Position numbers and translations under genes: made by a program. Below the pieces are notes generated by a model, which saw only the letters and a list, made by a program, of their open reading frames with translations, ran no database searches and had not been told where the DNA came from. Positions 25,563-36,710 of a stretch of 59,910 nt of DNA are shown here, one piece after another; the stretch's first letter is position 1; the number at the start of each line of letters is the position of its first letter. Source of the DNA: an uncultured Clostridia bacterium. GTDB taxonomy: Bacteria; Bacillota_A; Clostridia; TANB77; CAG-508. The DNA lies in contig CANQLP010000006.1 of NCBI GenBank assembly GCA_947624725.1, positions 1 to 59,910 on the forward strand, read 5' to 3'.

Positions 25563-27381
25563 ATGTGTGCAATCTGTGGATTTCAAAATTTAAAAGAAAA
25601 CTTGGAAGAAAAGCAAAATTTGTTTAGAGAAATGCTAGAGACCATGACATGTCGTGGAAAAGATAATACAGGCTTCTACTTCGAGAAAAATACAATGCTT
25701 GGACATAAAAGGCTTGCAATTGTTGACTTAGAAAATGGAAATCAGCCGATGTATTACAAAGAATATATTATTGTATATAATGGAGAAATTTATAATACAC
25801 CTGAAGTAAAGAAAGCCTTAAAACATATTGGATATACATTTGATACGACTTCTGATACAGAAGTTATTTTAAAAGGGTTTGCAGAATATAAAGAAAAAAT
25901 ATTAGATATGCTAGAAGGAATATTTGCATTTTGTATATATAATAAGAATACAAAAGAATTATTTTTAGCAAGGGATAGATTTGGAATAAAGCCTTTATAT
26001 TATGCAAAAAAAGATGATAACTTTATATTTGCATCTATGATAAGAGGAATCTTAAAATCAAAAGTCGTTAAGCCATATTTAAGTAAAGCAGATTTAGGAA
26101 AACTTCTTGCACTTGGACCATCAAAGCCACAGGGAAGCGGTATCTTTACAGGAATAAATGAACTTAGACCAGCACATTTCATGATAGTAAAAAATGGAGA
26201 AATTATGATTAAAAGATATTGGAATGTGGAAACAAAAGAATGTACGGATACATTTGATGAGGCAAAAGAAAAGGTAAAAGAACTACTTACAGACTCAATA
26301 AAGAGGCAAACAGTATCAGATGTACCAATTGCGACTCTTTTAAGCCGGAGGACTTGATTCTAGCCTAGTTACTGCAGTTGTTGCAAATAACCAAAAAGAA
26401 AAACTTACAACATATTCGATAGATTATGAAGATAATGATAAATATTTTAAAAAGACTAATTTTACAGTATCACAAGATGAGCATTATATAGATGTTATGA
26501 GTAAGGAGTTTAATACAGACCATAAAGCAAAAGTAATTAGTCAAGATGATGTATTAAAATATTTGAAAGAAAGTCTATATGCAAGAGATTATCCAGGAAT
26601 GACAGATATTGAGTCATCACTTTTATGGTTTTCAAAAGAAATTGCAAAAGATTATAAAGTAATTTTAAGTGGTGAGTGTGCAGATGAATTTTTTGGTGGA
26701 TATCCTTGGTTTTATAGAAAAGAATTAAACGATAGGGAACTTTTCCCATGGATAAACAATTTAGATTATAGGCAAAAATTATTAAATGAAAACTTACAAG
26801 GCGAGATTAATTTAAAACAAATAGTAGAAGATGAGTATAAAAAGACAATAGATGAACTTCCAAAAGAAGATAGAGATAAAAAAGATAAAAGATTATTTTA
26901 TATTAATATGACACATTTTATGACATGTCTTTTAGATAGAAAAGACAGAATGACAATGTATGCAACACTTGAGGCAAGAGTACCATTTGCAGATACAAAG
27001 CTTGTAGAGTATTTATGGAATTTACCGTTTTGTTATAAATATAATCATGACACAGAAAAATATCTTTTGAGAGAAGCATTTAAGGGAGTTATACCAGATG
27101 AAGTTTTATATAGAAAGAAAAATCCTTATCCAAAGACACATCATCCAAGATTTAAAGAAGGGGCAGCAGAACTTTTAAGGGAAAGATTGAAAAACAAAAA
27201 TTCTAAAATGTATAAAATCTTTAATATTGATGAAATAAATAAATTGTTAGATGAAGATGATGAAAATGATATACTTCCATGGTATGGTCAGCTTATGACT
27301 AAACCACAACTCATTGCTTATTTATATGAGTTTGATGTATGGCTTGATGAATATGAAATTGAGGTGGAAGGAATAGAATAA
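25563..27381 (+). CDS. asnB: glutamine-hydrolysing asparagine synthase, one C+GGA site (605 aa)
   Basis: Start ATG 25563 behind AAGGAG so that Cys2 is the glutaminase nucleophile ('MCAICGF'). Glutaminase domain about 1-200 ('CRGKDNTGFYF', 'HKRLAIVDLENGNQPM', 'YNGEIYN'), synthetase domain from about 235. The frame breaks at C26346 inside the ATP pyrophosphatase loop; skipping C gives 'ATLLSGGLDSSLVTAV', the SGGLDSS signature. Later motifs 'LSGECADEFFGGYPWFYR' and 'CLLDRKDRMTMYATLEARVPF' are intact. Translation that did not shift could not make a functional synthetase. Confidence 0.94.
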
Positions 27382-27404
27382 ATTTATAATAATTTGGATT
27401 TTTC

Positions 27405-27433
27405 TTGACAATTGTTTTAAGTATTGGTACAAT
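27405..27433 (+). promoter_or_regulatory. sigma-A promoter of the dinucleotide-repeat mini-gene
   Basis: TTGACA (27405-27410), 17 bp, TACAAT (27428-27433). Confidence 0.65.
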
Positions 27434-27475
27434 TGTAACATAGAAGGTTAAATTTAAACAAATGAGGAGCAGAAA

Positions 27476-27582
<107 letters not shown>

Positions 27583-27592
<10 letters not shown>

Positions 27593-27612
27593 TTTTTTGA
27601 TGTGCTTTTTTG
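27583..27612 (+). terminator. hairpin terminator with T run
   Basis: AGCACAT-taattttttg-ATGTGCT followed by TTTTTT. Confidence 0.75.
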
Positions 27613-27652
27613 GCGTGAAGTTTTTTGGTAAAGACAGGATTGTATTGCTATG

Positions 27653-27774
27653 AGAGAATGTCTTATATAAAAATTATTTGCTCCTTGCTGGCTTCGCCAT
27701 TCGCCTAGGGTCATGTCCGCCTCGATGGAGCTTCCCTGCGCGTCGCTTCAAAATTTTTATATAAGACATTCTCT
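27653..27774. repeat. long hairpin repeat, type C
   Basis: Perfect 23-bp arms (AGAGAATGTCTTATATAAAA... and its complement) around a GC-rich ~75-nt core (CTCCTTGCTGGCTTCGCC...CCTCGATGGAGC...CGCGTCGC). It lies in the gap before the pilin-like gene; no gene is seen in it. Confidence 0.75.
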
Positions 27775-27859
27775 AAATCACTAATAGCTTGTTTTAGTAA
27801 AAAGGACTTTAATATTAAAAAATATAAATAAATAAAAAATCAAAGGAGGAAAAGAAAAA

Positions 27860-29526
27860 ATGAAACATAAACTAAATAAGGAAGGACGGAATTACGCTAG
27901 TTGCTTTAATTATTACAATAATAATTCTTATAATCTTAGCTGCAATTTCGATTTCAGCACTCACTAAGGGAAATTTTATAGGACTAGCAACACGCGCTTC
28001 GCAAAATTATGCAGATGCACAAGAGTATGAGGGCAGTGTGATGGAAGATTACAAGGATTTATTAGAGGCAGTTGTTCAAAATTTAGCAGGAGGAGGAACT
28101 ACAGGAGAAGTTAGTAATGCAAGTTTTGAGAATAACGGAATAGATAAATCACATGATGGAGCAAAGTATGATGCAGTTACAACTGAAGACGGAAAGTGGA
28201 TAATATATAAAGATATAGATACAAAAACAAGAAAAGTAAATGTATATGTTGAATCAAAATATTATAAACCAACATTTCAGCAATTTGTTTTTGAAAAGGC
28301 TTGTTTGGTTACATTTTTAGACGCATATGCTTTACCAATTTATAGCTTTTCAGACTTATCTGATTATGCAGCAACGATGGGAATGGCTAATGCACACTAT
28401 CAGGGTATTGAGGGTATAACAGAAGATGAATATATGAAGAAAAGAAGAGAAGAAATGGGAGTTGGACCATTTTTTGAAGAGTTATTAGAACAAATGGGAC
28501 TAGATGCATATGATGCATATACAGAAATGGGTAAATTAGCATTATCTCTTCAGAAAGGACAGGAATCAGAGCCGGATATAAATAAACAAACTGTAAGTGT
28601 ATTAGATGACCTCATAGGAGGATATTCAGAAATACGGATTTGCTGGAGCTATGGTTCTTTCATATGATGATTTATTATCAACATACAATAAATTGTATGC
28701 AGATAAAATAAATGTAACAGTACCGAAAGAAGAAGAAAGTAAAACATATACAATAAAATTACCAGATGGAAAAGTAGAAACAATAAATGGAAAAGATTTA
28801 TATAAAGCTAGATTTAGATATGTAACAACTAAAAATGGAGATATAACAATAGAAATAACAGAAAATGGAAAAACACCAGAGAAAATAACATATGACAAAG
28901 TAACAAATATAGATAAAGATGGCTGTATACATGAAGAGGGAGATTATACATATACATATAATTGCTTACATTTTTTGGATGATGGCATGCTCTTTCCAAT
29001 TCAGTACTTTGGGACAGTATTTGGAGCGGATAGTGAAATTACTGAGGAAGAGGCGATAGATAAAGTACAACAGCATATTCTCAATTATAGATTTAATCTA
29101 GGAGGCTGGAATGCTTCATCATTTAGCATCAATTCTATGTTTATGGGTTCGAAAGAAGACGAAACTTTAACTGCTCCATGTAAAGAAACAGTAAATGGAG
29201 AACCTGTAACATCTATGGTTGGTACATATTATTACACAACTTTACAATTTGAAGGAACAATAATAAAAGTACCAGATACAGTAAAGTATATGTTTGATAC
29301 ATTTAGAGGTGCAGAATTTCCTGAAAATGTTACTGAAATAATTCTTCCATCTGTGGAATACGGCGCTTACATTAAAAATGGCTCTAGTGGGCTCGATAAA
29401 AATATTACTTGGAGAATAAATGAAAAAGTAAAATGCTTTGGTAAATATGGAATATCTATGGTAGGACATGGACATACTATCGAAGACTTATTTAATGAAC
29501 CAAATGTTGAAAAATATACAAAATAA
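27860..29526 (+). CDS. large type IV pilin-like secreted protein, two C+GGA sites (554 aa)
   Basis: Start ATG 27860 behind AAAGGAGGA. Correcting C27887 yields a prepilin-like leader 'MKHKLNKEGGITLVALIITIIIL' (basic leader, Gly, hydrophobic helix), but the usual Glu5 is absent (ITLVA). Uncorrected, the frame loses this leader. A second break at C28635 gives 'YSEIGFAGAMVLSYDDLLSTYN'. The body is mixed alpha/beta; 'IKVPDTVKYMFDTFRGAEFPENVTEIILPSVEYGAYI' near the C-terminus recalls BspA-type leucine-rich repeats. It is probably a secreted or pseudopilus-anchored surface protein. A YwaF-like membrane gene follows 14 nt downstream. Function unknown. Confidence 0.75.
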
Positions 29527-29540
29527 TAAGGAAAAGTAAA

Positions 29541-30785
29541 ATGGAATTAGTAGTAGATATAAAGAATTTTATAAGTAAATTCTTAGGCTTTTATAAAGCA
29601 CAAAATGGAGAAATGTGGGAATATAATGATAAACTAGGATATGGCACATTTGAAGATGGGAGACATATTTGGTATCTTGCAATAATTGTGATATCTACAA
29701 TCATGCTTTATAGATTTTGTAAAAAAGATAAAGAAAAGGGCAAGAAATTAGTAAAAGGTTTAATGATAACAATGCTAGTTGTCAGGATAATATTGCAAAT
29801 AGTAAAAACAATAGTAGGAAATTCATTACCACATGGAAGAGATTTAATTCCGGGACAGATGTGTACAATTTTAATATATCTTTTGCCACTAACAATATTG
29901 TTTAATTGGAAGAAGATAGATACGCCAGTATATGTATTATCAATGATGGGTGGAATTATGACATTTATGATAAATGATTATTTTAACAGTAGATTTATAA
30001 GTTTTTATGCAATAGAAGGAATGTATGCACATGCTATGTTATTTATAATACCAATAGCGATGATGGGATTAGGAGAGTTTAAATTAGAATGGAAGAAGAT
30101 ATGGCAAGTAATAGTAATGATGCTGATAATGATAGCATGGGCAACATTTTTAAATAAAGTAGTATTTAAGGCATATGAGGCGAATTACTTTTATTTGGAA
30201 AAGAATAAATTACCAGGTAACTTAGGAGGAAAATACTTTTTTGGAATATACACAATAATATTTTTCGTGCTATTGTTATTGATATATACAGTGCCTATAA
30301 TATTTAAGAAATTAACAAATGTATTGATAAAAGAAAATAAAAAGCTAGAAAAGAAGATAGTAATTATAACAATAGTAAGTATTGCAATAATTGCAGAGAT
30401 ATTAACAATAGGAGCAATAAAGAATAGAACTACAAAATTTAGTGAAGAAGAGAAAAAAGTAAATTTAGCAGTATTGATGACGATATTAAGTAATAAAGAT
30501 GCAAAGTATAGTAAAGAGGAAATGCAGGAAAGATTAGATAGTATAGTAGGAGAGAATAAGACAAGAGTAGATAAAGCAATAATAGGGCTAAATATAAAAT
30601 TCTTAGAAACGAGTAATGTATATAATACGATTAATGCGAGGGGAAATATAAAGGCATTTGTGATAAAACAAAAAGTAAGTAGCATTTTAGTTTATGTTTT
30701 GGAAGGAATATTAGTAATTAATTTGGTAATTGTAATTTGGCTAATAGTAGCAGATAAAAAAGCAAAATTGTATAAAATTTCTTGA
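29541..30785 (+). CDS. YwaF/TIGR02206-like integral membrane protein (414 aa)
   Basis: Seven or more predicted membrane helices. 'HGRDLIPGQMCTILIYLLPLTILFNW' and 'YVLSMMGGIMTFMINDYFN' resemble the YwaF (TIGR02206) family, whose role is unknown. A soluble insertion at about residues 300-375 ('SNKDAKYSKEEMQERLDSIVGENKTRVDKAI') precedes the last helix and is not typical for the family. It follows the pilin-like gene closely, perhaps serving it. There are no extra-C sites. Confidence 0.65.
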   Translation: MELVVDIKNFISKFLGFYKAQNGEMWEYNDKLGYGTFEDGRHIWYLAIIVISTIMLYRFCKKDKEKGKKLVKGLMITMLVVRIILQIVKTIVGNSLPHGRDLIPGQMCTILIYLLPLTILFNWKKIDTPVYVLSMMGGIMTFMINDYFNSRFISFYAIEGMYAHAMLFIIPIAMMGLGEFKLEWKKIWQVIVMMLIMIAWATFLNKVVFKAYEANYFYLEKNKLPGNLGGKYFFGIYTIIFFVLLLLIYTVPIIFKKLTNVLIKENKKLEKKIVIITIVSIAIIAEILTIGAIKNRTTKFSEEEKKVNLAVLMTILSNKDAKYSKEEMQERLDSIVGENKTRVDKAIIGLNIKFLETSNVYNTINARGNIKAFVIKQKVSSILVYVLEGILVINLVIVIWLIVADKKAKLYKIS

Positions 30786-30796
30786 CAATATCTTAC

Positions 30797-30835
30797 AGCA
30801 CTTTAGGATATTAAACCCTAAAGTGCTATTTTTTT
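30797..30835 (+). terminator. rho-independent terminator
   Basis: AGCACTTTAGG-atattaaa-CCCTAAAGTGCT followed by ATTTTTTT. Confidence 0.85.
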
Positions 30836-30967
30836 ATAAAAACTAATAGTATTCGTCTAATATTTGTGATATAATATACTATTGTATTTAGGCACATAGC
30901 CTATAAAAAATTAAAAAAAGCTACTATAACTAAAATAGAAAAGTAGCAAGAGAGGAGAAAAAAGATT

Positions 30968-32383
30968 ATGAAGCGGAATGTTTTGGTTTGGGAATTAGCA
31001 ACTTTTGTCACGATAGTACTGATAGCTTTTGGTAGTTTTGCATTTGGCTATTGTCAAAAACATTTTATAGGTAATATATTCATTGAAGGTGTAAATTGTA
31101 ATGGACTTACGCCAGATGAAGTAAAAGTGAAGATTGAAAAAAAGCTTTCCAATAAAGATGGAAAAGTAAGGTTTATCTTTTTAGATGAAACAGAAATAAC
31201 TGTACCATATGAGAAAGTAGGCAAAAATGTCAAGATAAGTAGCATAGAGAAAATTCTTGATAGGTACAAAGGAAAGTTCAATTTTGGAAAATCTAAATTG
31301 GAAATTTCTTTAAGTAAACATGATTATCAAATTGATGAAGAACAGCTTAGGAAATGCTTAGAGAGCTTTCCAAGTCTTCAAGAGGAAAATATGCAAAGTG
31401 CAAGTAATGCTTATATAACTATTGGAGATGATGGATTTGCCGAAATTGTTAAAGAAGTAGTGGGTACAAAAATCGATTTTGAAAAAGCTTATAAATTTGC
31501 TCTGCAAACTATCGAAGAAGGAGGAAATGAGGTTAATTTTAATTCCACAAGCAATAATAACAGTCCTATGATTATATCAACTAATGCAAAGCTTGTGAAA
31601 AAAATGGATAGTATAAATAATTTACTAAAAGCAGTTATTAATCTGAAACTGCGTGATGGGAGTATTTATACTATTGATTATAATACTACAAAAAATTGGA
31701 TTGTAGATAGTAATGGAAAAAGCATTTTTGCAGATACTTCAAAAAATGCAGATATTACAGATTGTGGAATAATGATAGATGAAAATCTTTCAGAGATATT
31801 AAATGAGCTTCAATCAAAGGTACAGACTCTTGGAAAATATGTTGATTTTAAACCGACAAATGGGGAAAATGTAGTTTTAGAGGTTGATGAACCATATCGG
31901 GATAAAGTTGATATAAACCAAGAGAAGCAGAAGCTAAAAGAAGAGCTAGAATCTGGCGAAACGATTAATCGTGAACCTATTTATGCTCACATGGTAAAAA
32001 TTGATGATTATGTTGAAATTGACCTTGTAAACCAAACAGTGTATATGTACAAAGGTGGGAACTGTATTATTCAAACACCATGTGTTACAGGAAGTGTAGC
32101 TGCCGGGCATGAAACACCTCCAGGAATATTTTATCTGACTTTTAAAGAGAAAGATAGATATTTGCAAGGCACAAATAATGATGGTAGCAAATATAAAAGC
32201 TATGTAAATTATTGGATGCCATTTAATGGAGGAATAGGACTTCATGATGCAACATGGAGAGGTGCTTTCGGTGGAAACATTTATAAAACAAGTGGCTCAC
32301 ATGGATGTGTGAATTTGCCAAAAGATGCCGCTGCGATTATTTATGAGAATATCACATATGATATGCCGATAATCGTACACTAA
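30968..32383 (+). CDS. YkuD-type L,D-transpeptidase with PG-binding domains (471 aa)
   Basis: Cell-wall cross-linking enzyme forming 3-3 links. N-terminal membrane anchor (about 8-28), tandem VanW/PG_binding_4-like region ('GNIFIEGVNCNGLTPDEVKVKIEKKL'), and C-terminal YkuD catalytic domain with 'GLHDATWRGAFGG' and 'SGSHGCVNLP' (Cys nucleophile). Two CGG codons are read in frame as Arg, codon 3 (30974-30976) and codon 311 (31898-31900); skipping C at either would hit a stop soon, so here CGG must be Arg. Codon use is somewhat richer in C/G (CTG, CGT, GCC) than in the neighbours, hinting at transfer. Confidence 0.92.
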   Translation: MKRNVLVWELATFVTIVLIAFGSFAFGYCQKHFIGNIFIEGVNCNGLTPDEVKVKIEKKLSNKDGKVRFIFLDETEITVPYEKVGKNVKISSIEKILDRYKGKFNFGKSKLEISLSKHDYQIDEEQLRKCLESFPSLQEENMQSASNAYITIGDDGFAEIVKEVVGTKIDFEKAYKFALQTIEEGGNEVNFNSTSNNNSPMIISTNAKLVKKMDSINNLLKAVINLKLRDGSIYTIDYNTTKNWIVDSNGKSIFADTSKNADITDCGIMIDENLSEILNELQSKVQTLGKYVDFKPTNGENVVLEVDEPYRDKVDINQEKQKLKEELESGETINREPIYAHMVKIDDYVEIDLVNQTVYMYKGGNCIIQTPCVTGSVAAGHETPPGIFYLTFKEKDRYLQGTNNDGSKYKSYVNYWMPFNGGIGLHDATWRGAFGGNIYKTSGSHGCVNLPKDAAAIIYENITYDMPIIVH

Positions 32384-32394
32384 AATCTTAATTG

Positions 32395-32428
32395 AAAATC
32401 AGGCTCATAATTGTGAGCCTGATTTTTA
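32395..32428 (+). terminator. rho-independent terminator
   Basis: AAAATCAGGCTCA-taattg-TGAGCCTGATTTTT. Confidence 0.85.
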
Positions 32429-32514
32429 ATGTTAGAAAAAAACAAAAAATATTGAAATTTCATAAATGTAATAATATAATAATATATATTAAAAAGAAGG
32501 AAAGTTAAAATATA

Positions 32515-34163
32515 ATGCAAGTTAAAGTTGAAAAGAAAAAAAATAAAGCAGAGGGCTTCATGAAAAGTGTATTAGTCCTTATGCTTTCACAAGTTTTAAT
32601 AAAACTTCTAGGATTTGTTTATAGGGTTTACCTTACAAATAGAGAAGGATTTGGAGACGAAGGAAACGCTATATATAGTGGTGGATACCAGATATATGCA
32701 ATACTTCTTACTATATCATCTATTGGTGTACCAAATGCTATTTCAAAACTAATTTCTGAAAAAGTTGCAGTAGGGGATGAAAAAGGCGCAAATAGGATAC
32801 TTAAAATCGGACTTATGACATTTGGAGTCATTGGCCTTTTAGGAACACTCATTTTATTTTTAGGTGCAGATTTTATTGCGAATGTAATACTTGAAATACC
32901 AGAAACTGCACTAACACTTGTTGCATTATCTCCAGCAATATTTTTTGTAAGTATAGCATCTGTACTTAGAGGGTATTTTAATGGAGTAGATAGAATTTCT
33001 ACTACAGCGAAATCTCAAACATTAGAGCAAATTTTTAAAACTCTTCTTACAATAGTAGTTGTAGAATTAGTAGTTGTAATTTATGGAACTAATGTAACTG
33101 TTATGGCAGCTGGAGCAAATCTTGCAACTACATTATCTGTGCTTCTAAGCTTTGGATATTTAGGCTTATATTATAAAAAACGCAAAAATAGTTTACCTGT
33201 AATTGAACAAAGACAAGAAACGAAAAATGAGAATTGGTTAGGAATTGTAAAGAAAATATTGTTTGTATCACTTCCAATAACTTTAAGCGCCATAATGTCT
33301 ACATTAAATAAGAATGTAGATTCCATGACAGTTATAAGATATTTAAAAAATGTAGTAGGGGAAGCACAAGCTAAAATACAATATGGTATACTTAGTGGAA
33401 AAGTGGATACACTTATAACATTACCGCTTTCATTTAATGTAGCATTTTCAACAGCACTTGTTCCGGCAATTGCAGGGGCAATTGCTAAAAAAGATACAAG
33501 CAATGCATCTAAAAGAATATCTTTTTCAATGTTACTTACAATGATTATAGGACTCCCATGTACCTTTGGAATGGTAGTATTTGCCCAACCAATTATAAAT
33601 TTGATATTCCCAAATGCAACATCTCGGAGCACTACTTCTTCAAATTAGTAGTTTTACAATAATATTTTCTGTACTTGCACAGACGGCAAATGGAGCACTT
33701 CAAGGCTTAGGCAAGATAATGATACCTGCAGTATCAGGATTGGTACGGTTTAATTGTAAAAATAATTTCTAATATAATATTAATAAAAATTCCAGGAATA
33801 GGTGTAAATGGTGCAGCAATAGGCTCTAATCTTAATAATATAGCAGTATTTTTAATAAGTTATATAATATTAAAGAAGACAATAAAATTAGAACTAAAAC
33901 CTATGAAATTTATTGTAAAACCATTAGTTGCAACAGGAATTATGAGTATATGTTCATTTACTTTGTACAAAATATTATTAGGAAGACTAATTTCAGAAAA
34001 ATTAGTAACAATCATTGCACTTTTATTTGCAGTATTAATTTATTTTGTATCAGTAATTGCTTTAAAAATATTTACAAAAGAAGAACTTGCAATGGTACCA
34101 TTTGGAACAAAACTTACTAAAAAACTTGAAAAGCTTGGAGTATATGGAAAAGACGAAATTTAG
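32515..34163 (+). CDS. MATE-like lipid/polysaccharide flippase of the YtgP/SpoVB group, two C+GG sites (548 aa)
   Basis: Fourteen-helix MOP-superfamily flippase, likely for lipid II or a related envelope precursor. The N-terminus 'MLSQVLIKLLGFVYRVYLTNREGFGDEGNAIYSGGYQIYAILLTISSIGVPNAISKLISE' is typical of YtgP/SpoVB. Breaks at C33625 and C33746; skipping gives 'NATSGALLLQISSFTIIFSVLAQT' and 'VSGLVGLIVKIISNIILIKIPGIGVNGAAIG', restoring the last helices. The length matches YtgP (about 545). A start at ATG 32515 with GAAGGAAAG upstream is accepted although spacing is long. A sporulation-specific SpoVB role is possible. Confidence 0.88.
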
Positions 34164-34327
34164 TCAAGGTAACATAAACTTAAATCCCAAAAAAATTTTA
34201 CTCTCATAAGGGTTTTAAGAAAAAAATTAAAATAAAAAAAGAAGGATTTTAGTGAAATTTGACGAATAATCATATTAGTAGATATTTACAATCTACATAA
34301 ACGAATCTTTATAGGAGGTAATGTATA

Positions 34328-34603
34328 ATGAACAAATCTGATTTAATCGCAGCTATAGCTGCTAAAACAGGAGAAACAAAGAAAAGTGCAGAAGCTTCTT
34401 TAAATGCTATGACAGAAGCTGTAACAGAAGCATTAGTTAAAGGAGACAAAGTACAATTAGTTGGATTTGGTTCTTTTGAAGTAAGAAAGAGAGCAGCTAG
34501 AAAAGGAAGAAACCCACAAACTAAAGAAGAAATCAAGATACCAGCATCAAAAGCTCCAGTATTCAAAGCTGGAAAAGCATTAAAAGATTTAGTAAATAAA
34601 TAA
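34328..34603 (+). CDS. hup: HU-family DNA-binding protein (91 aa)
   Basis: Histone-like dimer that bends DNA. '[28 protein letters not shown]', '[46 protein letters not shown]' is a textbook HU. TAGGAGG precedes ATG 34328. Monocistronic, ended by a hairpin. There are no extra-C sites; codons such as GCT, ACA and GGA agree with high expression. Confidence 0.97.
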   Translation: MNKSDLIAAIAAKTGETKKSAEASLNAMTEAVTEALVKGDKVQLVGFGSFEVRKRAARKGRNPQTKEEIKIPASKAPVFKAGKALKDLVNK

Positions 34604-34640
34604 AATTTATATAATTATATAAATGGATTTTAATAAAGGA

Positions 34641-34670
34641 AGAGATTGAATTTAACTTCAATCTCTTTTT
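34641..34670 (+). terminator. rho-independent terminator
   Basis: AGAGATTGAA-tttaac-TTCAATCTCTTTTT. Confidence 0.85.
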
Positions 34671-34686
34671 CTATTAAATAAAAATA

Positions 34687-34715
34687 TTGCTTTTGACAGA
34701 ATCTTGTAGTATAAT
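34687..34715 (+). promoter_or_regulatory. thrS promoter
   Basis: TTGCTT (34687-34692), 17 bp, TATAAT (34710-34715). Only 43 bp remain before the ATG, so there is no T-box leader. Confidence 0.55.
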
Positions 34716-34757
34716 AAAAAAGTATAAAACAAGGTAAAAAGAGGGGGTATTTATACA

Positions 34758-36692
34758 ATGATTAAAGTTACATTAAAAGATGGAAGCAAAAAAGAAATTG
34801 AAAATAAAAAATCATGTATTGATGTTGCAAAGGATATTTCAGAAGGTTTAGCAAGAAACATGACAGCAGCATTAGTAGATGGAGAGGTAAGAGATTTAAG
34901 GTATATTTTAGAAAAGGACTCTACATTAGAAATCCTTACATTTGATAATAGTTTAGACGGAAAAAAGGCATATTGGCATACAACATCTCACATTATGGCA
35001 CAAGCTGTAAAAAGATTATTTCCAAATGTAAAACTTGCAATAGGGCCTGCAATAGATAATGGTTTTTACTATGATTTTGATACAGATACCCCATTTACAG
35101 AAGATGATAAATTAAAAATAGAAGAAGAAATGAATAAAATTATAAAGGAAGATTTAAAAATAGAAAGATTTACTCTTCCAAGAAATGAAGCAATAGCCTT
35201 AATGAAAAAACTTGATGAACCATATAAAGTAGAATTAATAGAAGACTTACCAGAAGGAGAAGAAATTTCATTTTATAAACAAGGAGAATTTACTGACCTT
35301 TGTGCAGGACCTCATTTAGAGAGCACAGGAAAAGTAAAAAAGGTAAAAATATTATCTTCTTCAGGTGCATATTGGAGAGGTAGCGAAAAAAATAAAATGC
35401 TACAAAGAATTTATGCGATATCTTTCCCTAAACAAAGCGAATTAGAAGAATATTTGAAAATGCTAGAGGAAGCAAAAGAAAGAGATCATAGAAAAATAGG
35501 AAAAGACCTTGAATTATTTATGACACACCCATTAGTAGGTTCAGGACTTCCTATGTATTTGCCAAATGGTGCAACAGTAAGAAGATTGCTTGAAAGATAT
35601 ATACAAGATAAAGAAGTAAAGCTTGGATATAAACATGTATATACACCATCTATGGCAAATGTTGAACTATATAAAACAAGTGGACATTGGGATCACTATA
35701 AAGAAGATATGTTCCCTGTAATGAAAATGGATGCTGAAGAATTAGTTTTAAGACCTATGAATTGCCCACATCATATGTTAATTTATAAAAATAAAATGCA
35801 CTCATATAGAGAATTACCAATAAGAATAGGAGAACTTGCACACGACTTTAGATATGAAGATAGTGGAAATGTATGTGGTCTAGAGAGAGTTCGTGAAATG
35901 TGCCAAAATGATGCGCATCTTTTTGTAAGACCTGATCAAATAAAAGAGGAATTTAGAAAAGTAGTAGATTTAATACTTTCAGTATATAAAGATTTTGGAT
36001 TTAAAGATTATTCTTTCAGATTATCTTTAAGAGATAAGAATAATAAAGAAAAATATTTTGATGATGATGAAATGTGGAATAGAGCAGAAAGTGAACTTCG
36101 TGAAATACTTATTGAAACAGGACTAGATTTTTATGAAGCAGAGGGAGAAGCAGCATTCTATGGACCAAAACTTGATGTTCAAATAAAAACAGCTTTAGGA
36201 CATGATGTTACAATTTCTACATGTCAATTAGACTTCTTACTTCCTGAAAGATTTGAACTAGAATATATTGGAGAAGATGGAACAGCACATAGACCTGTTG
36301 TAATTCATAGAGCAATACTTGGAACATTTGATAGATTTTTATCATTCTTAATTGAAGAAACAAAAGGAGCATTTCCTTTATGGCTTGCACCTGTACAAGT
36401 AAAGTTACTTCCAATTACAGATAATCAAAATTCTTATTGTGAAAAACTAAAAGAAAGCTTAGACGAAAAAGGAATAAGAACAGAAATAGATGATAGAAAT
36501 GAGAAGATAGGTTATAAGATAAGAGAAGCACAAATGGAAAAAGTACCATATATGCTCATAATAGGAGAAAAAGAAGAAAAAGAAAATAAGGTAAGTGTGC
36601 GTTCAAGAAAACAAGGAGACATTGGACAAATGGAAGCAGACCAATTTGTAGAAAAAGTTTGCAAAGAAGCGAGAGAGTATGTGTTAGATTAA
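34758..36692 (+). CDS. thrS: threonyl-tRNA synthetase (644 aa)
   Basis: Class II synthetase. TGS domain 1-62, editing domain with 'HTTSHIMAQAVKRLFP' and 'CAGPHLESTGKVK' (zinc/editing histidines), catalytic core with 'RPMNCPHHMLIYK', 'RIGELAHDFRYEDSG', 'CQNDAHLF', C-terminal anticodon-binding domain from about 540 ('PLWLAPVQVKLLPI'). The 1.9-kb frame is open throughout with no extra C, although it has dozens of Gly codons. It has its own promoter and is followed by a hairpin repeat. Confidence 0.98.
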   Translation: MIKVTLKDGSKKEIENKKSCIDVAKDISEGLARNMTAALVDGEVRDLRYILEKDSTLEILTFDNSLDGKKAYWHTTSHIMAQAVKRLFPNVKLAIGPAIDNGFYYDFDTDTPFTEDDKLKIEEEMNKIIKEDLKIERFTLPRNEAIALMKKLDEPYKVELIEDLPEGEEISFYKQGEFTDLCAGPHLESTGKVKKVKILSSSGAYWRGSEKNKMLQRIYAISFPKQSELEEYLKMLEEAKERDHRKIGKDLELFMTHPLVGSGLPMYLPNGATVRRLLERYIQDKEVKLGYKHVYTPSMANVELYKTSGHWDHYKEDMFPVMKMDAEELVLRPMNCPHHMLIYKNKMHSYRELPIRIGELAHDFRYEDSGNVCGLERVREMCQNDAHLFVRPDQIKEEFRKVVDLILSVYKDFGFKDYSFRLSLRDKNNKEKYFDDDEMWNRAESELREILIETGLDFYEAEGEAAFYGPKLDVQIKTALGHDVTISTCQLDFLLPERFELEYIGEDGTAHRPVVIHRAILGTFDRFLSFLIEETKGAFPLWLAPVQVKLLPITDNQNSYCEKLKESLDEKGIRTEIDDRNEKIGYKIREAQMEKVPYMLIIGEKEEKENKVSVRSRKQGDIGQMEADQFVEKVCKEAREYVLD

Positions 36693-36710
36693 TAAAATAA
36701 AATTTAAAGG

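Noticed and set aside
34604..34757. T-box leader before thrS
   Set aside because: Only about 43 nt separate the promoter from the start codon, and no T-box sequence is present. The same holds for trpS, whose upstream gap is a hairpin repeat.
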